In this document: positions 1 through 13,204 of the stretch, piece by piece | Layout: the number at the start of each line of letters is the position of its first letter | How positions within the stretch are numbered: position 1 is the stretch's first letter | From: Micromonospora radicis | Lineage (GTDB): Bacteria > Actinomycetota > Actinomycetes > Mycobacteriales > Micromonosporaceae | DNA length: 64,000 nt | Direction of reading: 5' to 3' | Assembly (NCBI RefSeq): GCF_003583405.1 | Contig: NZ_QXEC01000001.1 | Location: 248,001 to 312,000 of the forward strand | Made by a program: the position numbers and the translations under genes | The notes under the pieces: model-generated | Told to the model about the DNA's origin: nothing | Databases searched by the model: none | What the model saw: the letters and a program-made list of their open reading frames with translations, nothing else

Positions 1-1820
1 GTGGCGCCCGGCTGGACCCGGACCGGACCCCGGACGGTGGCGCCGTCCAGGCAGGCCACCCCGGAGACCGTCAGCGGACCGTTGTGGGTACCGGTCAGCG
101 TGGGGGCTACCCGCTCACCGGCGACCAGGCCCTCGGCGGCCTGCCCGTCGAGCAGCAGCGGCACCAGACCCCGCTCCGGCTGCGACATCGGCACCAGGTA
201 GCCGTCGGCGACCTTGACCACCTTCCAGCCGTGGGCGGCGAGCCGCTGTGCCACGGTGGTCTGCCGGCCGGCCGGACCGTCGGTCCGCGCCCCGTGGTAC
301 TGCTCCTCGGTGAGCTTGTAGGCACACGGCACCTGCTCCAGGATCCGCTCCGGAGTCGGCGCGTCCACCGGCGGCGGGGTGTCACCCGGGTGCGGAGCCG
401 GGTACGCCTCGATCGGACGGGAACCCCGGAAGACGATCCGGCCGGTGTTCGCCGACTGGAACTTGATCGCCTCGGCCCGGGCGGCGGTGATGTCGCCGAC
501 GCGCGCCCCGTGGTACGCGAGGAACTGGTTGAACGTCCAGAGCGCCGAGTACGTCTTGCGGCGGCGGTTGTTGGCGGTGTTGCCCTCGTCCGGCCGGGTC
601 GGTCCGCCGGAGCTGCGCAGCTCCAGCAGCGAGTTGACCACGTTCTTCAGGCCGAGGGTGTTGCGCAGGATGGTCTCCTCACCCAGGCCCACGTTGGCCC
701 CGGTGCACCCGTACGGGCAGGCCCACCAGCCGTCCTTGGCGCCCTGGGTGTACATGTGACCCTCGATCATGTGCTGCGACTCGTCGAAGATTCCCTGGGC
801 CACGTTGGCGTGCCGCGGCGGCAGCATCGGCAGGTCACCGGTGTTGGTGTTGCCGTACTCGTGCCCGTCGTAGCTGGCGATCGGCCGGTAGTCGCGGATC
901 ATCTCCACGAAGGTCTGGGTCTCCGGCTGGCGGATCAGCGAGTAGTCCCGGTTCAGGTCCTGACCGGTGGAGTTGCCCCGGCTGTTGGCCGCCCGGCCGT
1001 CACCGTTGATGGTCGGCAGGATCAGCATCGTGGTCTTCGACAGCCGGTCGAGGGTGGCCGGGTCGTCGGTGAACGCCAACTGCCGGGCCATGATGAAGCA
1101 GGCCTCACGGTCACCGGGCTCGTTGCCGTGCACGTTGCAGTTGACCAGCAGCGGGTTCGTCGCGGCCACGGCCTCCGGGGTGGCCGGCGGCGTGGGGTAG
1201 CCGATGACGAACATGTTGATCGGCCGGTTCTGGATGGTGCGGCCGATCTCCACCACCCGGACCCGGTCGCTCAGCTCGTCGATCGCCGCCGTGTAGGCGT
1301 ACTCGTTGACGTCGCTGGTGTACTGCGCGCCCAGCGTGTTCTCCCACTGGGTACGCAGGTTCTGCCCCGGGGTGCCCGGGTCGCCCCAGTGGGCGTTGGT
1401 GGTGCCGGCGACCGGCGCCGAGTACGGCTGAGCCGTGGTACCGAAGCGGGCCCGCACGCGCCACTGGAACCGGTTGCCGGGGGCGAACCCGGCGTCGGCG
1501 AAGGTGGGCTCGGAGTTGTTGATCTGCCGGTTCGGACGCCAGACACCGACGATCACCGAGTTGCCGGTGGCGGTGCCGTCGTCGGCGACCGGAGTCCGCT
1601 CGATCTGGTAGTCGGTGGCCCCGTCGACGTGGGTCCAGGCCAGGGTCGCGTACCCGGCACCCTGGACGACCGTCACGTCCTGCACCTGGTTCGGCTCCGC
1701 CTGCAGCTGCAGGGCGGTACCCGCGAGCTGGCCGTGGGCCTGGGCGGGCAGCGCCGTCGCCGCGAGGATGGCGGCGAGCAGACTGGAGAAGACACCGGCC
1801 GTTGTCCGTCTGTATCGCAA
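1..1820 (-). CDS. Secreted M14-family zinc carboxypeptidase (3' end missing)
   Basis: An exported metallo-carboxypeptidase expected to remove C-terminal residues from peptides outside the cell. The chosen TTG start at 1820 follows a GGAG (1828-1831) with 7-nt spacing and opens a signal peptide: RYRR followed by a hydrophobic stretch ending LPAQA. Roughly residues 45-120 look like a fibronectin-III/Ig-type module, followed by the peptidase domain. M14 zinc and catalytic residues are visible: HGNE (HxxE, about residue 230), the later metal His in DGHEYGN (about 317) and the base Glu in LLELR (about 399). A C-terminal region continues past the left edge of the window, so the true length is unknown (over 600 aa). 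Family assignment is firm; substrate is not. Confidence 0.88.
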   Translation of the reverse strand, partial: MRYRRTTAGVFSSLLAAILAATALPAQAHGQLAGTALQLQAEPNQVQDVTVVQGAGYATLAWTHVDGATDYQIERTPVADDGTATGNSVIVGVWRPNRQINNSEPTFADAGFAPGNRFQWRVRARFGTTAQPYSAPVAGTTNAHWGDPGTPGQNLRTQWENTLGAQYTSDVNEYAYTAAIDELSDRVRVVEIGRTIQNRPINMFVIGYPTPPATPEAVAATNPLLVNCNVHGNEPGDREACFIMARQLAFTDDPATLDRLSKTTMLILPTINGDGRAANSRGNSTGQDLNRDYSLIRQPETQTFVEMIRDYRPIASYDGHEYGNTNTGDLPMLPPRHANVAQGIFDESQHMIEGHMYTQGAKDGWWACPYGCTGANVGLGEETILRNTLGLKNVVNSLLELRSSGGPTRPDEGNTANNRRRKTYSALWTFNQFLAYHGARVGDITAARAEAIKFQSANTGRIVFRGSRPIEAYPAPHPGDTPPPVDAPTPERILEQVPCAYKLTEEQYHGARTDGPAGRQTTVAQRLAAHGWKVVKVADGYLVPMSQPERGLVPLLLDGQAAEGLVAGERVAPTLTGTHNGPLTVSGVACLDGATVRGPVRVQPGA

Positions 1821-1897
1821 AGGGGATCTCCAAACAGGAGGGATGGCTGGGTACCGCTCAGCACACCCGCCACCGACCGGTCGCGGGGCCGCGAGCT

Positions 1898-1926
1898 GGG
1901 AATCTTGAGGATCATCTGAGATTCCC
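1898..1926. terminator. Perfect 8-bp hairpin between response regulator and peptidase genes
   Basis: GGGAATCT (1898-1905) and AGATTCCC (1919-1926) form a perfect inverted repeat with a 13-nt loop. It lies 34 nt past the response-regulator stop and about 78 nt upstream of the peptidase start on the same strand. It could be a terminator for the former or an operator for the latter. There is no U-tract. Confidence 0.45.
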
Positions 1927-1959
1927 GGCCCCGTGGTGTCGCCGCCGCCGACCGGCGGT

Positions 1960-2616
1960 TCAGCCCGCCCGGAGCCGATACCCGACACCGCGTACCGTTT
2001 CCACCAGTCCGGCGTCGTCGAGCTTGCCGCGCAACGCCGCGACGTGCACGTCCAGGTTGTGCCGGGTCGCCCAGGTGGTCTGCCAGACCTGCAACTGCAA
2101 CCGGTCCCGGGGCACCACCGTGCCGGCCTGCCGGGCCAGCGCCACCAGCAGGTCGAACTCCTTGCGGGACAGGCCGACCTCCCGGTCGGCGACCCAGACC
2201 CGTCGGGCGTCGACGTCGATGCGCAGCGCGCCCACCTGCAACGCCGCCACCGTCTGGACGGTACGGGTGGTCCGGCGCATCACCGCCTCGATACGCGCCT
2301 GCAACTCCACCATCGAGAACGGCTTCACCACGTAGTCGTCGGCACCGGCGCGCAGCCCGGCCACCCGGTCCTGCTCCTCACCGCGAGCGGTCACCGCGAT
2401 GATGGCGACCACCTCGTTGTGCTGACGGATCCGTCGGCACACCTCCAGCCCGTCGCGGTCGGGCAGGCTCATGTCGAGCAGGATGAGGTCGACCGGCTCC
2501 GCCTCGACCGCCTCCGCGGCCGTGACCGCCTGCACCACCTCGTGCCCCCGCCGCCGCAGCGCCGAGGCGAGCCCCGCCGACACGCGTAGGTCGTCTTCCA
2601 CCAGGAGCACCCGCAC
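1960..2616 (-). CDS. OmpR/PhoB-family response regulator (orphan)
   Basis: A 218-aa two-domain transcription factor. The receiver domain (residues 1-115) has the acidic pair VEDD at 7-9, phospho-acceptor D48 in LILLDMSLP, T76 in AVTA and K98 in VVKPF. A C-terminal winged helix (about 125-215) ends with the usual VRGVGYRL hairpin. GTG at 2616 is preferred because GGAGG (2624-2628) sits 7 nt upstream; another GTG at 2622 abuts that ribosome site directly. No histidine kinase gene is adjacent, so its partner lies elsewhere. It is separated from the upstream glycosyltransferase by a strong terminator and so is probably transcribed on its own. Confidence 0.92.
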   Translation of the reverse strand: MRVLLVEDDLRVSAGLASALRRRGHEVVQAVTAAEAVEAEPVDLILLDMSLPDRDGLEVCRRIRQHNEVVAIIAVTARGEEQDRVAGLRAGADDYVVKPFSMVELQARIEAVMRRTTRTVQTVAALQVGALRIDVDARRVWVADREVGLSRKEFDLLVALARQAGTVVPRDRLQLQVWQTTWATRHNLDVHVAALRGKLDDAGLVETVRGVGYRLRAG

Positions 2617-2762
2617 CGACACCCTCCTCGACCCGCCCCCGTTGGATGTACGCGAGTCTGTCGGATGTGAACGGCCGTTGACCAGTGCGGATACAAGATC
2701 GTAACGGCAGAATCGGCGGCCCGAACGGGTCTGGTTCCGGTGGAGGTCGACAGGCGGAGCAA

Positions 2763-2810
2763 CCGCACCCCGTCGGGTTCCGACATCTGTCGAAGCCCGA
2801 CGGGGTGCGG
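2763..2810 (-). terminator. Strong intrinsic-type terminator
   Basis: A perfect 15-bp stem (2763-2777 with 2796-2810) enclosing a smaller CGAC/GTCG stem lies 18 nt past the stop of the glycosyltransferase gene. No U-tract, as is common in high-GC actinobacteria. Confidence 0.8.
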
Positions 2811-2827
2811 GGAGGACCGGGCCCGGA

Positions 2828-4237
2828 TCAGCCGGTGCGCAGACCGGCGGCGGCGAGCAGGTTGCCCTCCGGCACCACCGCGCGTGCCCGGCCGTGCGCC
2901 ATCTGCCGGGCGGCCTGCTCGGCGGTGAAGCCCGGGGCCTGCGCGATGGCCGCCGCGTACGTGGCCGCGGTCCGGCTGGCGATGGCCGCCCAGCCGTACC
3001 GCTCGTGCACCATGGTGCGGGCCCGCCGGGCCAGCGTCCGGGCATTCTCCTGGTCGGACAGCAGGGCGTGCACCGCCTCGGCCAGCGAGTGCGGGTCGTG
3101 CGGGCGGAACGTCGTCCCGGTGACACCCGGCTCGACGATCTCGGCCAGCCCGCCGGTCTCGGCGACCGCGAGCGGCGCACCGGCGGCGGCGCCCTCCAGG
3201 GCGACCATGCCGAACGGCTCGTAGATGCTGGGCACCACGAAGCAGTCCGAGGCGGCCAGCACCGCGGGCAGTTCCGTGCCACCGAGGAACCCGGGCAGGC
3301 TGACCGTGTCGGCCAGGCCGAGCCGCCGCACGTCGGCCGCCAGCTCACCCTGGTACGGGCCGTCGCCGACGATCACCGCGCGCAGGCCCGGGTGCCGCTC
3401 ACGCAGCCGGGGCAGCGCGGCCAGCAGGTGCTGCACCCCCTTCTCGTACACCAGCCGGCCGGCGAAGGTGACCAGCGGACCGGCACCGGCGAACCGGGCC
3501 CGGGCCCGGGCGACGGCGGTCGCCGGCGCGCGCCAGCGGTGCGGCTCCACCCCGTTGGGCACCACGTCGACCCGACCGGCCGGCACGCCGAACAGCCCGG
3601 TCACCTCGTCGCGCATGTAGCCGGAGCAGACCACCACCCGGGTCGACTCGCCGCCGAGCCACTGCTCGACGCCGTGGATGGTGCGGTTCATCTCGCCGGG
3701 CAGCCAGCCCTGGTGCCGGCCCGCCTCGGTGGCGTGGATGGTCGTCACCAGCGGCAGGTCGAGGTGCTCGCGCAGGGTCATCGCGGTGTGCGCGACCAGC
3801 CAGTCGTGGGCGTGGACGACGTCGTACCCGCCGGTCTCGGCGGCCCGCAGGGCCGCCCGGGTGAGCGTGTGGTTGAACGCCATCGTCCAGGCCAGCAGGC
3901 TCTCGGTGGCCAGCGGGAAGGTCACCGGATCCTCGGCGGCCCGCACCACCCGTACGCCGTCGACGTACTCCTCCAACGGGGCGCCCTCGGCGTGCCGGGT
4001 GACGACGGTGACCTCGTGCCCGGCGGCGACCAGGGCCGTCGACAGGGCGTGCACGTGCCGACCCAGGCCACCCACGAGCACCGGCGGGAACTCCCAGGAC
4101 AGCATCAGGATGCGGTGGGTCCGCGGCGGGGTGGCCGGGCCCGGCTGGGCCGGGATCTGGGGTCGCGAGGTGAGCGTGGGCCGGTGCACCCGGTCCGTGG
4201 CGGTGGCGGTACGCCCGCCGATCCGCAGGGTCGTCAC
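2828..4237 (-). CDS. GT4-family glycosyltransferase (glycogen synthase-like)
   Basis: A 469-aa GT-B glycosyltransferase. After about 40 disordered residues, the N-terminal Rossmann half opens with LMLSWEFPPVLVGGLGRHV, the glycine-rich acceptor-side loop of GT4 and glycogen synthase-like enzymes. The C-terminal half has VTFAGRLVYEKGVQ and the nucleotide-sugar EX7E-type segment IYEPFGMVALEGAAAG. GTG at 4237 follows GGAG with 6-nt spacing. It is divergent from the treXYZ operon, so a role in making or extending the alpha-glucan which that operon converts to trehalose is attractive but inferred. Other GT4 roles cannot be excluded. Confidence 0.8.
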   Translation of the reverse strand: MTTLRIGGRTATATDRVHRPTLTSRPQIPAQPGPATPPRTHRILMLSWEFPPVLVGGLGRHVHALSTALVAAGHEVTVVTRHAEGAPLEEYVDGVRVVRAAEDPVTFPLATESLLAWTMAFNHTLTRAALRAAETGGYDVVHAHDWLVAHTAMTLREHLDLPLVTTIHATEAGRHQGWLPGEMNRTIHGVEQWLGGESTRVVVCSGYMRDEVTGLFGVPAGRVDVVPNGVEPHRWRAPATAVARARARFAGAGPLVTFAGRLVYEKGVQHLLAALPRLRERHPGLRAVIVGDGPYQGELAADVRRLGLADTVSLPGFLGGTELPAVLAASDCFVVPSIYEPFGMVALEGAAAGAPLAVAETGGLAEIVEPGVTGTTFRPHDPHSLAEAVHALLSDQENARTLARRARTMVHERYGWAAIASRTAATYAAAIAQAPGFTAEQAARQMAHGRARAVVPEGNLLAAAGLRTG

Positions 4238-4633
4238 ATCAGTCTCCGTCCGTGCAGGAGGGAACGCGCCGACGACGATGGCGGCGAGGGAACAACGTTG
4301 GGTTTCGGACACGCGCGTACGCGGCCGACGGTGCGAGGATCGAGAGCGCGCGACCGCGCACCCGCGGATCAGGGATCGCCGGCGCGTGAGCACTTGCCCG
4401 ACACCAAGGAAACGTCATGCCGGCCGGATCCGCACCTTGAGGACGGTCACAGTGACTGACGGCACCGTGAGGATTCATCCCGGGTCGGTCGGCCGGACAC
4501 CCGGCATTCACCCGATCGGATGGATTGGTGGCGGACCGTGCGGGGCATTACCGCCCCGCGCATCACCCCGGATCCCCCGGGCGGGTGTGCTCATGGTGCG
4601 GGCGCGCTCATGACACTGGGCCGAAGGAGCGAC
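4238..4633. other. Divergent intergenic region, no gene seen
   Basis: 396 nt separating the glycosyltransferase and treX starts. Short reading frames here lack convincing ribosome sites or codon bias. It must carry the promoters for both directions; I see no confident -35/-10 pair and no match to the GTTT-N16-GGGTA motif found further right. Confidence 0.5.
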
Positions 4634-6751
<2,118 letters not shown>

Positions 6752-6752
6752 C

Positions 6753-9044
6753 ATGTCCGACACCCCTCGACCGGTCGGCGCCACCTACCGGGTGCAGGTG
6801 CGTCCCGACTTCGACCTCGACGCCACCGCCGGCCTCGCCGGCTACCTCGCCGACCTCGGCGTCACCCACCTGTACAGCGCGCCGCTGCTGGCCGCCGCCC
6901 CCGGCAGCGCGCACGGTTACGACGTGGTCGACCACCGCAAGGTCAACCCGGAACTCGGCGGCGAGGCCGCCCGGCAGCGGCTGCTGTGGGCGCTGCGCTC
7001 CGTCGGGCTGGGCCTGGTCGTGGACATCGTGCCCAACCACGCCGGGGTCGCCGTACCGGCCGCCAACCCGGCCTGGTGGGACGTGCTGCGCCGGGGGCGC
7101 GGGTCGGCGTACGCCGACTGGTTCGACATCGACTGGGACGCCGGCCGGCTGCTGCTGCCGGTGCTCGCCGACACCCCGGACGCGCTGGCCGACCTCACCG
7201 TCGCCGACGGCGAGCTGCGCTACCACGAGCACCGCTTCCCGATCGCCGACGGCACCGGCGACGGCCGCCCCGGCGAGGTCCACGACCGGCAGCACTACGA
7301 ACTGGTCTCCTGGCGGCGCGGCGACGCCGAGCTGACGTACCGCCGGTTCTTCGCCGTGGCCAGCCTGGCCGGGCTGCGGGTGGAGGACCCGGCGGTGTTC
7401 GCCGCCACCCACGAGCTGATCCTGGCCTGGGCCGCGGCCGGCGAGATCGACGGCATCCGGGTCGACCACCCCGACGGCCTGCGTGACCCCGCCGACTACC
7501 TGGCCCGGCTGCGTGCCGCCGCCCCCGACGCCTGGCTGGTCGTGGAGAAGATCCTGGAGTACGGCGAGGAACTGCCGGCCTGGCCGGTCGACGGCACCAC
7601 CGGCTACGACGCCCTCGCGGCGGTCTGCGGCCTGTTCGTCGACGGCGACGCCGAGGCGGAGCTGACCGCCCTGGACACCCGGCTGGTCGGCCGGGCCACC
7701 TCCTGGGCCGACCTGACCCACGACACCAAGCTCGGCGCCGCCACCCGGCTGCTCGCCGCCGAACTGACCCGGCTGGCCGCCCTCGCCCCGGACGTCGACC
7801 CCGACGCGGCCCGCGCCGCCCTGGCCGAGTTGGCCGCCGCGTTCCCGGTCTACCGCGGCTACCCGCCCGACGGGGCCCGGCACCTGGCCAACGCCCGCGC
7901 CGAGGCCGGCCGCCGCCGCACCGACCTGACCGGCGCGCTGGACGCGATCACCCGCCGGCTGCGCGACCCCGACGACGAACTGGGCCGCCGCTTCCCGCAG
8001 TTCACCGGAGCGGTGATGGCCAAGGGCGTCGAGGACACCGCCTACTACCGGTGGAGCCGGTTCGTCGCCCTCAACGAGGTCGGCGGCAGCCCCAGCCACT
8101 TCGGCACCCGACCCGGCCGCTTCCATCGCTTCGCCGCCGACCGCCACGCCCGCTGGCCGGCCAGCATGACCACGCTGTCGACCCACGACACGAAACGTGG
8201 TGAGGACGTCCGGGCCCGCCTCGCCGTCCTCGCCGAAGCGCCACGACGTTGGGCCGAGCTGGTCACCCGGTGGATGGCGGCGGTGCCGCTGCCCGACGCC
8301 GCCCTGGCCCACCTGCTGTGGCAGACCGCCGTCGGCGCCTGGCCGATCGAACGCGAGCGGCTGCACGCGTACGCCGAGAAGGCTGCCCGGGAAGCCGCCG
8401 TCTCGACCGGCTGGACCGACCCCGACCCGGCCTTCGAACAGGCTATGCACGCCCTGGTCGACGCCGGGTACGACGACCCGACCGTCGCGCCGGAACTGGC
8501 CGCGTTCGCCGCCGAGATCACCCCGGCCGGCTGGGCCAACTCGCTCGGCCAGAAGCTGGTCCAACTGGCCATGCCCGGGGTGCCCGACACCTACCAGGGC
8601 ACCGAGCTGTGGGACAACTCCCTGGTCGACCCCGACAACCGCCGTCCGGTCGACTTCGCCGTACGCCGGGAGATGCTGGCCCGGCTCGACGCCGGCTGGC
8701 TGCCGCCGGTGGACGAGGGCGGCGCGGCCAAGCTGCTCGTGGTGTCCCGAACCCTGCGGGCCCGCCGGGACCGCCCGGAGCTGTTCGGCGACTACCGGCC
8801 GGTCACCGGGCACGGTCCGGCCGCCGGGCACGTCGTCGCCTTCGACCGCGGCGGTGCGCTGGCCGTCGCCACCCGGCTGCCGCTGCGGCTGGCCGCCGAC
8901 GGCGGCTGGCGCGACACCACCCTGTCACTACCGGTCAAACAGATGTCGTGCCTGTTCACCGGGCGGGTCTACAGTGATGGTCGGGTCCGCCTGGCGGACC
9001 TGCTGGCCAACTATCCCGTCGCGCTGCTGGTGCCCACCACCTGA
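6753..9044 (+). CDS. treY: Malto-oligosyltrehalose synthase TreY
   Basis: A 763-aa GH13 enzyme that isomerises the reducing-end alpha-1,4 bond of maltodextrins to alpha,alpha-1,1, giving maltooligosyl-trehalose. It starts with the family-typical TYRVQVRPDFDLDATAGLAGYL. It carries DIVPNHAG (about 90-97), the nucleophile region IDGIRVDHPDGL (about 232-243) and the general-acid segment VVEKIL (about 262-267). The long insertion between barrel strands characteristic of TreY is present. It is the middle gene of the operon, one base after glgX and 17 bases before treZ. Confidence 0.95.
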   Translation: MSDTPRPVGATYRVQVRPDFDLDATAGLAGYLADLGVTHLYSAPLLAAAPGSAHGYDVVDHRKVNPELGGEAARQRLLWALRSVGLGLVVDIVPNHAGVAVPAANPAWWDVLRRGRGSAYADWFDIDWDAGRLLLPVLADTPDALADLTVADGELRYHEHRFPIADGTGDGRPGEVHDRQHYELVSWRRGDAELTYRRFFAVASLAGLRVEDPAVFAATHELILAWAAAGEIDGIRVDHPDGLRDPADYLARLRAAAPDAWLVVEKILEYGEELPAWPVDGTTGYDALAAVCGLFVDGDAEAELTALDTRLVGRATSWADLTHDTKLGAATRLLAAELTRLAALAPDVDPDAARAALAELAAAFPVYRGYPPDGARHLANARAEAGRRRTDLTGALDAITRRLRDPDDELGRRFPQFTGAVMAKGVEDTAYYRWSRFVALNEVGGSPSHFGTRPGRFHRFAADRHARWPASMTTLSTHDTKRGEDVRARLAVLAEAPRRWAELVTRWMAAVPLPDAALAHLLWQTAVGAWPIERERLHAYAEKAAREAAVSTGWTDPDPAFEQAMHALVDAGYDDPTVAPELAAFAAEITPAGWANSLGQKLVQLAMPGVPDTYQGTELWDNSLVDPDNRRPVDFAVRREMLARLDAGWLPPVDEGGAAKLLVVSRTLRARRDRPELFGDYRPVTGHGPAAGHVVAFDRGGALAVATRLPLRLAADGGWRDTTLSLPVKQMSCLFTGRVYSDGRVRLADLLANYPVALLVPTT

Positions 9045-9061
9045 CCCGGGAGGGCTGCGTC

Positions 9062-10786
<1,725 letters not shown>

Positions 10787-10927
10787 GGACGTGGACGGGC
10801 GCATTGGCTCCACTGGGCTTGGAGGTGCTGTCCGGCCAGCAGCCCGCGTGGCACCCTCGTCGGGCCCGGCCGCCGACCCGTCGGGCGACGCGCGGCCCGG
10901 CAGGGTGCGGCCGATGCCGGCCGAGGG

Positions 10928-11383
10928 TCAGGCGGTGCGGGCGCGCAGGGCGCGGGTCAGGATCGGGATCATCACCGCGGCCGGGACGAGGTGCAACCCG
11001 ACCAGGGCGGCCACGGTTGCGCTGCTCGCCCCGACGAGGAAGGGCGGGACCAGCGAGATCGCGGTCAGCGACCCGGCCGTCCACCCGAACCGCTCGGCGG
11101 GTCGGCTGCTCCAGCGAAGCAGGGCGGTGGCGATGACGACGCCCACCAGTGCGAAGAATCCGGTCACCACGGCGAACCCGGGTAACGGGATCGCCTCGCC
11201 GCCGTCGGGGATCTCGAAGTCGACGCCGGCCGCCCGGGCGAGCGCGGCGGTGATCGTGGTGGCCGCCACCGCCGCGAGCGTGGCACCGAGGCCGGTGACG
11301 AGCAGCCCGCGCAGCGGGCGGGCGGGGCGGGTCCGGCCGGTGGCCGCGCGGGTGTCGGCGCTGGTGTCGTTCATGCTGCTCAT
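10928..11383 (-). CDS. Small four-helix membrane protein (probably DUF6069)
   Basis: A 151-aa protein with a polar, Arg-rich N-terminus and four predicted membrane helices (about residues 25-45, 68-90, 100-120 and 125-143). The composition and length resemble the actinobacterial DUF6069 family; that match is from memory. GGAGG lies 6 nt before ATG 11383. The gene begins 34 nt after the stop of the ECF sigma factor on the same strand, so the two are likely co-transcribed. It may be a target or accessory of that sigma factor. Function unknown. Confidence 0.75.
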   Translation of the reverse strand: MSSMNDTSADTRAATGRTRPARPLRGLLVTGLGATLAAVAATTITAALARAAGVDFEIPDGGEAIPLPGFAVVTGFFALVGVVIATALLRWSSRPAERFGWTAGSLTAISLVPPFLVGASSATVAALVGLHLVPAAVMIPILTRALRARTA

Positions 11384-11417
11384 CTCGTTCCTCCGTCTTC
11401 CAGCTCTCCTGACTGGC

Positions 11418-12419
11418 CTACCGCTGCCACTCCGTGCCGTCCGTGGGTAGCTGCGCGGGCAGCCCGAGTCGCGGGAACTGGTCGTCGTGGAAGGTGACGA
11501 TCTCGGTGATCGCCCCGCCGCTGATGCGCAGCACGTCGACCGTCAGCGGCAGGTACCCGCCCGCGGGCTCCCGCCGGTGGTAGAAGGCGACGGCGGGCTG
11601 CCGGTTCACCGAGGTGGGTACGGCCCGCAGGCCCGTCATGCCCTCGAAGCCGCTGTCGACCCAGTCCTTGACCACCGCGTCGCGGCCGACGTGCAGGCCC
11701 GGCGTGGGCGGCATCGAGCAGCGGACGTCGTCGCGCAGCAGGGCGGCCAGCCGGTCGATGTCCGTGGCCACGCTGGCGTCGGTATAGCGCCGGACCAGCT
11801 CGCGGGTGCCGGCGTCCTCCTCGCCGCCGGTCCAGTCCTGCCGCTCGGCGGGCAGGTGCTCCCGCATTCCGGCGCGGGCCCGCTGCAACGCGCTGTTCAC
11901 CGAGTTGACGGAGTCCCCGAGAAGTTCCGCGACCTCCTTCGCCGGCCAGCCGAGCACGTCGCGCAGGATCAGCACGGCCCGTGGGCGCGGCGCCAGGTGC
12001 TGGACCGCGACCAGGTACGCCAGCTCGATCGTCTCCCGCGCGACGGCGAGCGCCTCCGGCTCGTCCGCGTCGCCCGCGGGCAGCTCGTCGAGCAGCCGGT
12101 CCGGGTACGGCTGCAACCACCGCACCTCACCGCCGACCGCCGGCTCCGGGCGGCACCGGGCGAGCAGGTCCAGGCAGGCGTTGGTGGCGATCCGGTACAG
12201 CCAGGCCCGGAACGTGGACCGCCCCTCGAAGGTCTCCCGCCGTCGCCAGGCCCGCAGGAACGTCTCCTGCACGGTGTCCTCGGCGTCCTCGAACGACCCG
12301 AGCATCCGGTAGCAGTGCACGTGCAGCTCCCGCCGGTGCCGCTCCGCCAGCCCGGTGAACGCCGGCTCGTCTACCTGGCCCAGCCCGCCCGGTTCCGCCA
12401 ACCGTGTCTGCGCACCCAT
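11418..12419 (-). CDS. ECF sigma factor with SnoaL-like C-terminal domain
   Basis: A 333-aa sigma-70 family protein, far longer than a minimal ECF factor. Sigma region 2 (YRMLGSFEDAEDTVQETFLRAWRR and FRAWLYRIATNACLD) and region 4 (PRAVLILRDVLGWPAKEVAELLG) are followed by about 130 residues resembling a SnoaL/NTF2 fold, with VNRQPAVAFYHRRE close to the NGRPA-type motif of SnoaL-bearing sigma factors. In ECF41-like groups this extension regulates activity in place of a separate anti-sigma factor. ATG 12419 is preferred (GGAAGG 8 nt upstream); GTG codons at 12422 and 12452 are possible. A CMD-type gene with a matching promoter lies 1.4 kb upstream. Confidence 0.9.
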   Translation of the reverse strand: MGAQTRLAEPGGLGQVDEPAFTGLAERHRRELHVHCYRMLGSFEDAEDTVQETFLRAWRRRETFEGRSTFRAWLYRIATNACLDLLARCRPEPAVGGEVRWLQPYPDRLLDELPAGDADEPEALAVARETIELAYLVAVQHLAPRPRAVLILRDVLGWPAKEVAELLGDSVNSVNSALQRARAGMREHLPAERQDWTGGEEDAGTRELVRRYTDASVATDIDRLAALLRDDVRCSMPPTPGLHVGRDAVVKDWVDSGFEGMTGLRAVPTSVNRQPAVAFYHRREPAGGYLPLTVDVLRISGGAITEIVTFHDDQFPRLGLPAQLPTDGTEWQR

Positions 12420-12444
12420 CACGTCGTCCTTCCGCTTGTCGTGT

Positions 12445-12464
12445 CCCGTCACAGGTGTGACGGG
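12445..12464. promoter_or_regulatory. 20-bp palindrome upstream of the ECF sigma gene
   Basis: CCCGTCACA-GG-TGTGACGGG is an inverted repeat with perfect 9-bp arms, 26 nt upstream of the chosen sigma-factor start. It overlaps the last codons of the Nudix gene. It is well placed to be an operator or promoter element controlling the sigma gene; function is inferred from position only. Confidence 0.5.
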
Positions 12465-13039
12465 CCGGGGCCCGATAACTCATCACCGACGGTCGGCGAC
12501 GCCCGCGCTGACCCGTCCTGCGTTGCCGCCGGTGGCCGCCCGCTCTCTCCGGGCCGCCGATGTGCGGGTGGGGCCGTGGGGAGGTAGATCGCCGTGCGCC
12601 GGGTGCGAGCGCGGAGCGCGGCGCTCACCCGTGGCGCCACGGCGGTCGGGAGGCGTCGCTCGGCTTCGTCCGGCGGGAAGAAGGCGGCATCGGTGAGTTC
12701 GTCGTCGGGTAGCTCGAAACGTTCCGTGCCGGTGAGCGTGCCGCAGTCGAAGGTGAGGTGGATCAGGGCCCGCAGCCGTGGCCCTTCAGGTGGCGCCCAG
12801 TCCACCACGAGCAGGTCGCCGACGGGCAACGTGAGGCCCAACTCCTCGCGGACCTCGCGGGCACAGCCGTCGTGCGGGTGCTCGTCCGCCTCGATGCCGC
12901 CGCCGGGGAAGGCCCAGTAGTCGCGGTAGCGGGGCTTGACCAGCAGTACGTCACCGGCCGGGTTGGTGATCAGAGCGCCGGTGGAGGCGTGGAAGGCCGG
13001 CAGGTTGGCGTACCAGACGGCAGGTTCGGTCCAGGTCAC
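12449..13039 (-). CDS. Nudix hydrolase
   Basis: A 196-aa protein with a complete Nudix box: GGGIEADEHPHDGCAREVREELGL, read as GX5EX7REUXEEXGU with the three REVREE acids present. It should hydrolyse a nucleoside diphosphate linked to another moiety, with Mg2+ or Mn2+; the substrate is unknown. GTG 13039 (MTWTEPAVWYANLPAFH) is chosen because this is where a typical Nudix N-terminus begins, but no clear ribosome site supports it. The frame stays open to 13171. The poorly conserved tail after about residue 160 is probably disordered. It lies between the CMD gene and the ECF sigma gene on the same strand. Confidence 0.82.
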   Translation of the reverse strand: MTWTEPAVWYANLPAFHASTGALITNPAGDVLLVKPRYRDYWAFPGGGIEADEHPHDGCAREVREELGLTLPVGDLLVVDWAPPEGPRLRALIHLTFDCGTLTGTERFELPDDELTDAAFFPPDEAERRLPTAVAPRVSAALRARTRRTAIYLPTAPPAHRRPGESGRPPAATQDGSARASPTVGDELSGPGPSHL

Positions 13040-13204
13040 GAGTCGACGGTAGCCGTACGGGTGCCGGGGGCCTCCCACGCCGACCCTGACCTCGGCGGCC
13101 GGTGGACGGTAGCGCGAGGTCACGCTCGATCCGGGATCGGGTGGTGTCCCGGTGCGGGGAGGCCACTGCATCCCGGATCGGGCGTGATCGTGCGGGTGGG
13201 GTCG

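Noticed and set aside
4239..4511. 90-codon minus-strand frame in the gap between the glycosyltransferase and glgX
   Set aside because: No ribosome site, poor codon bias and overlap with the necessary promoter region.
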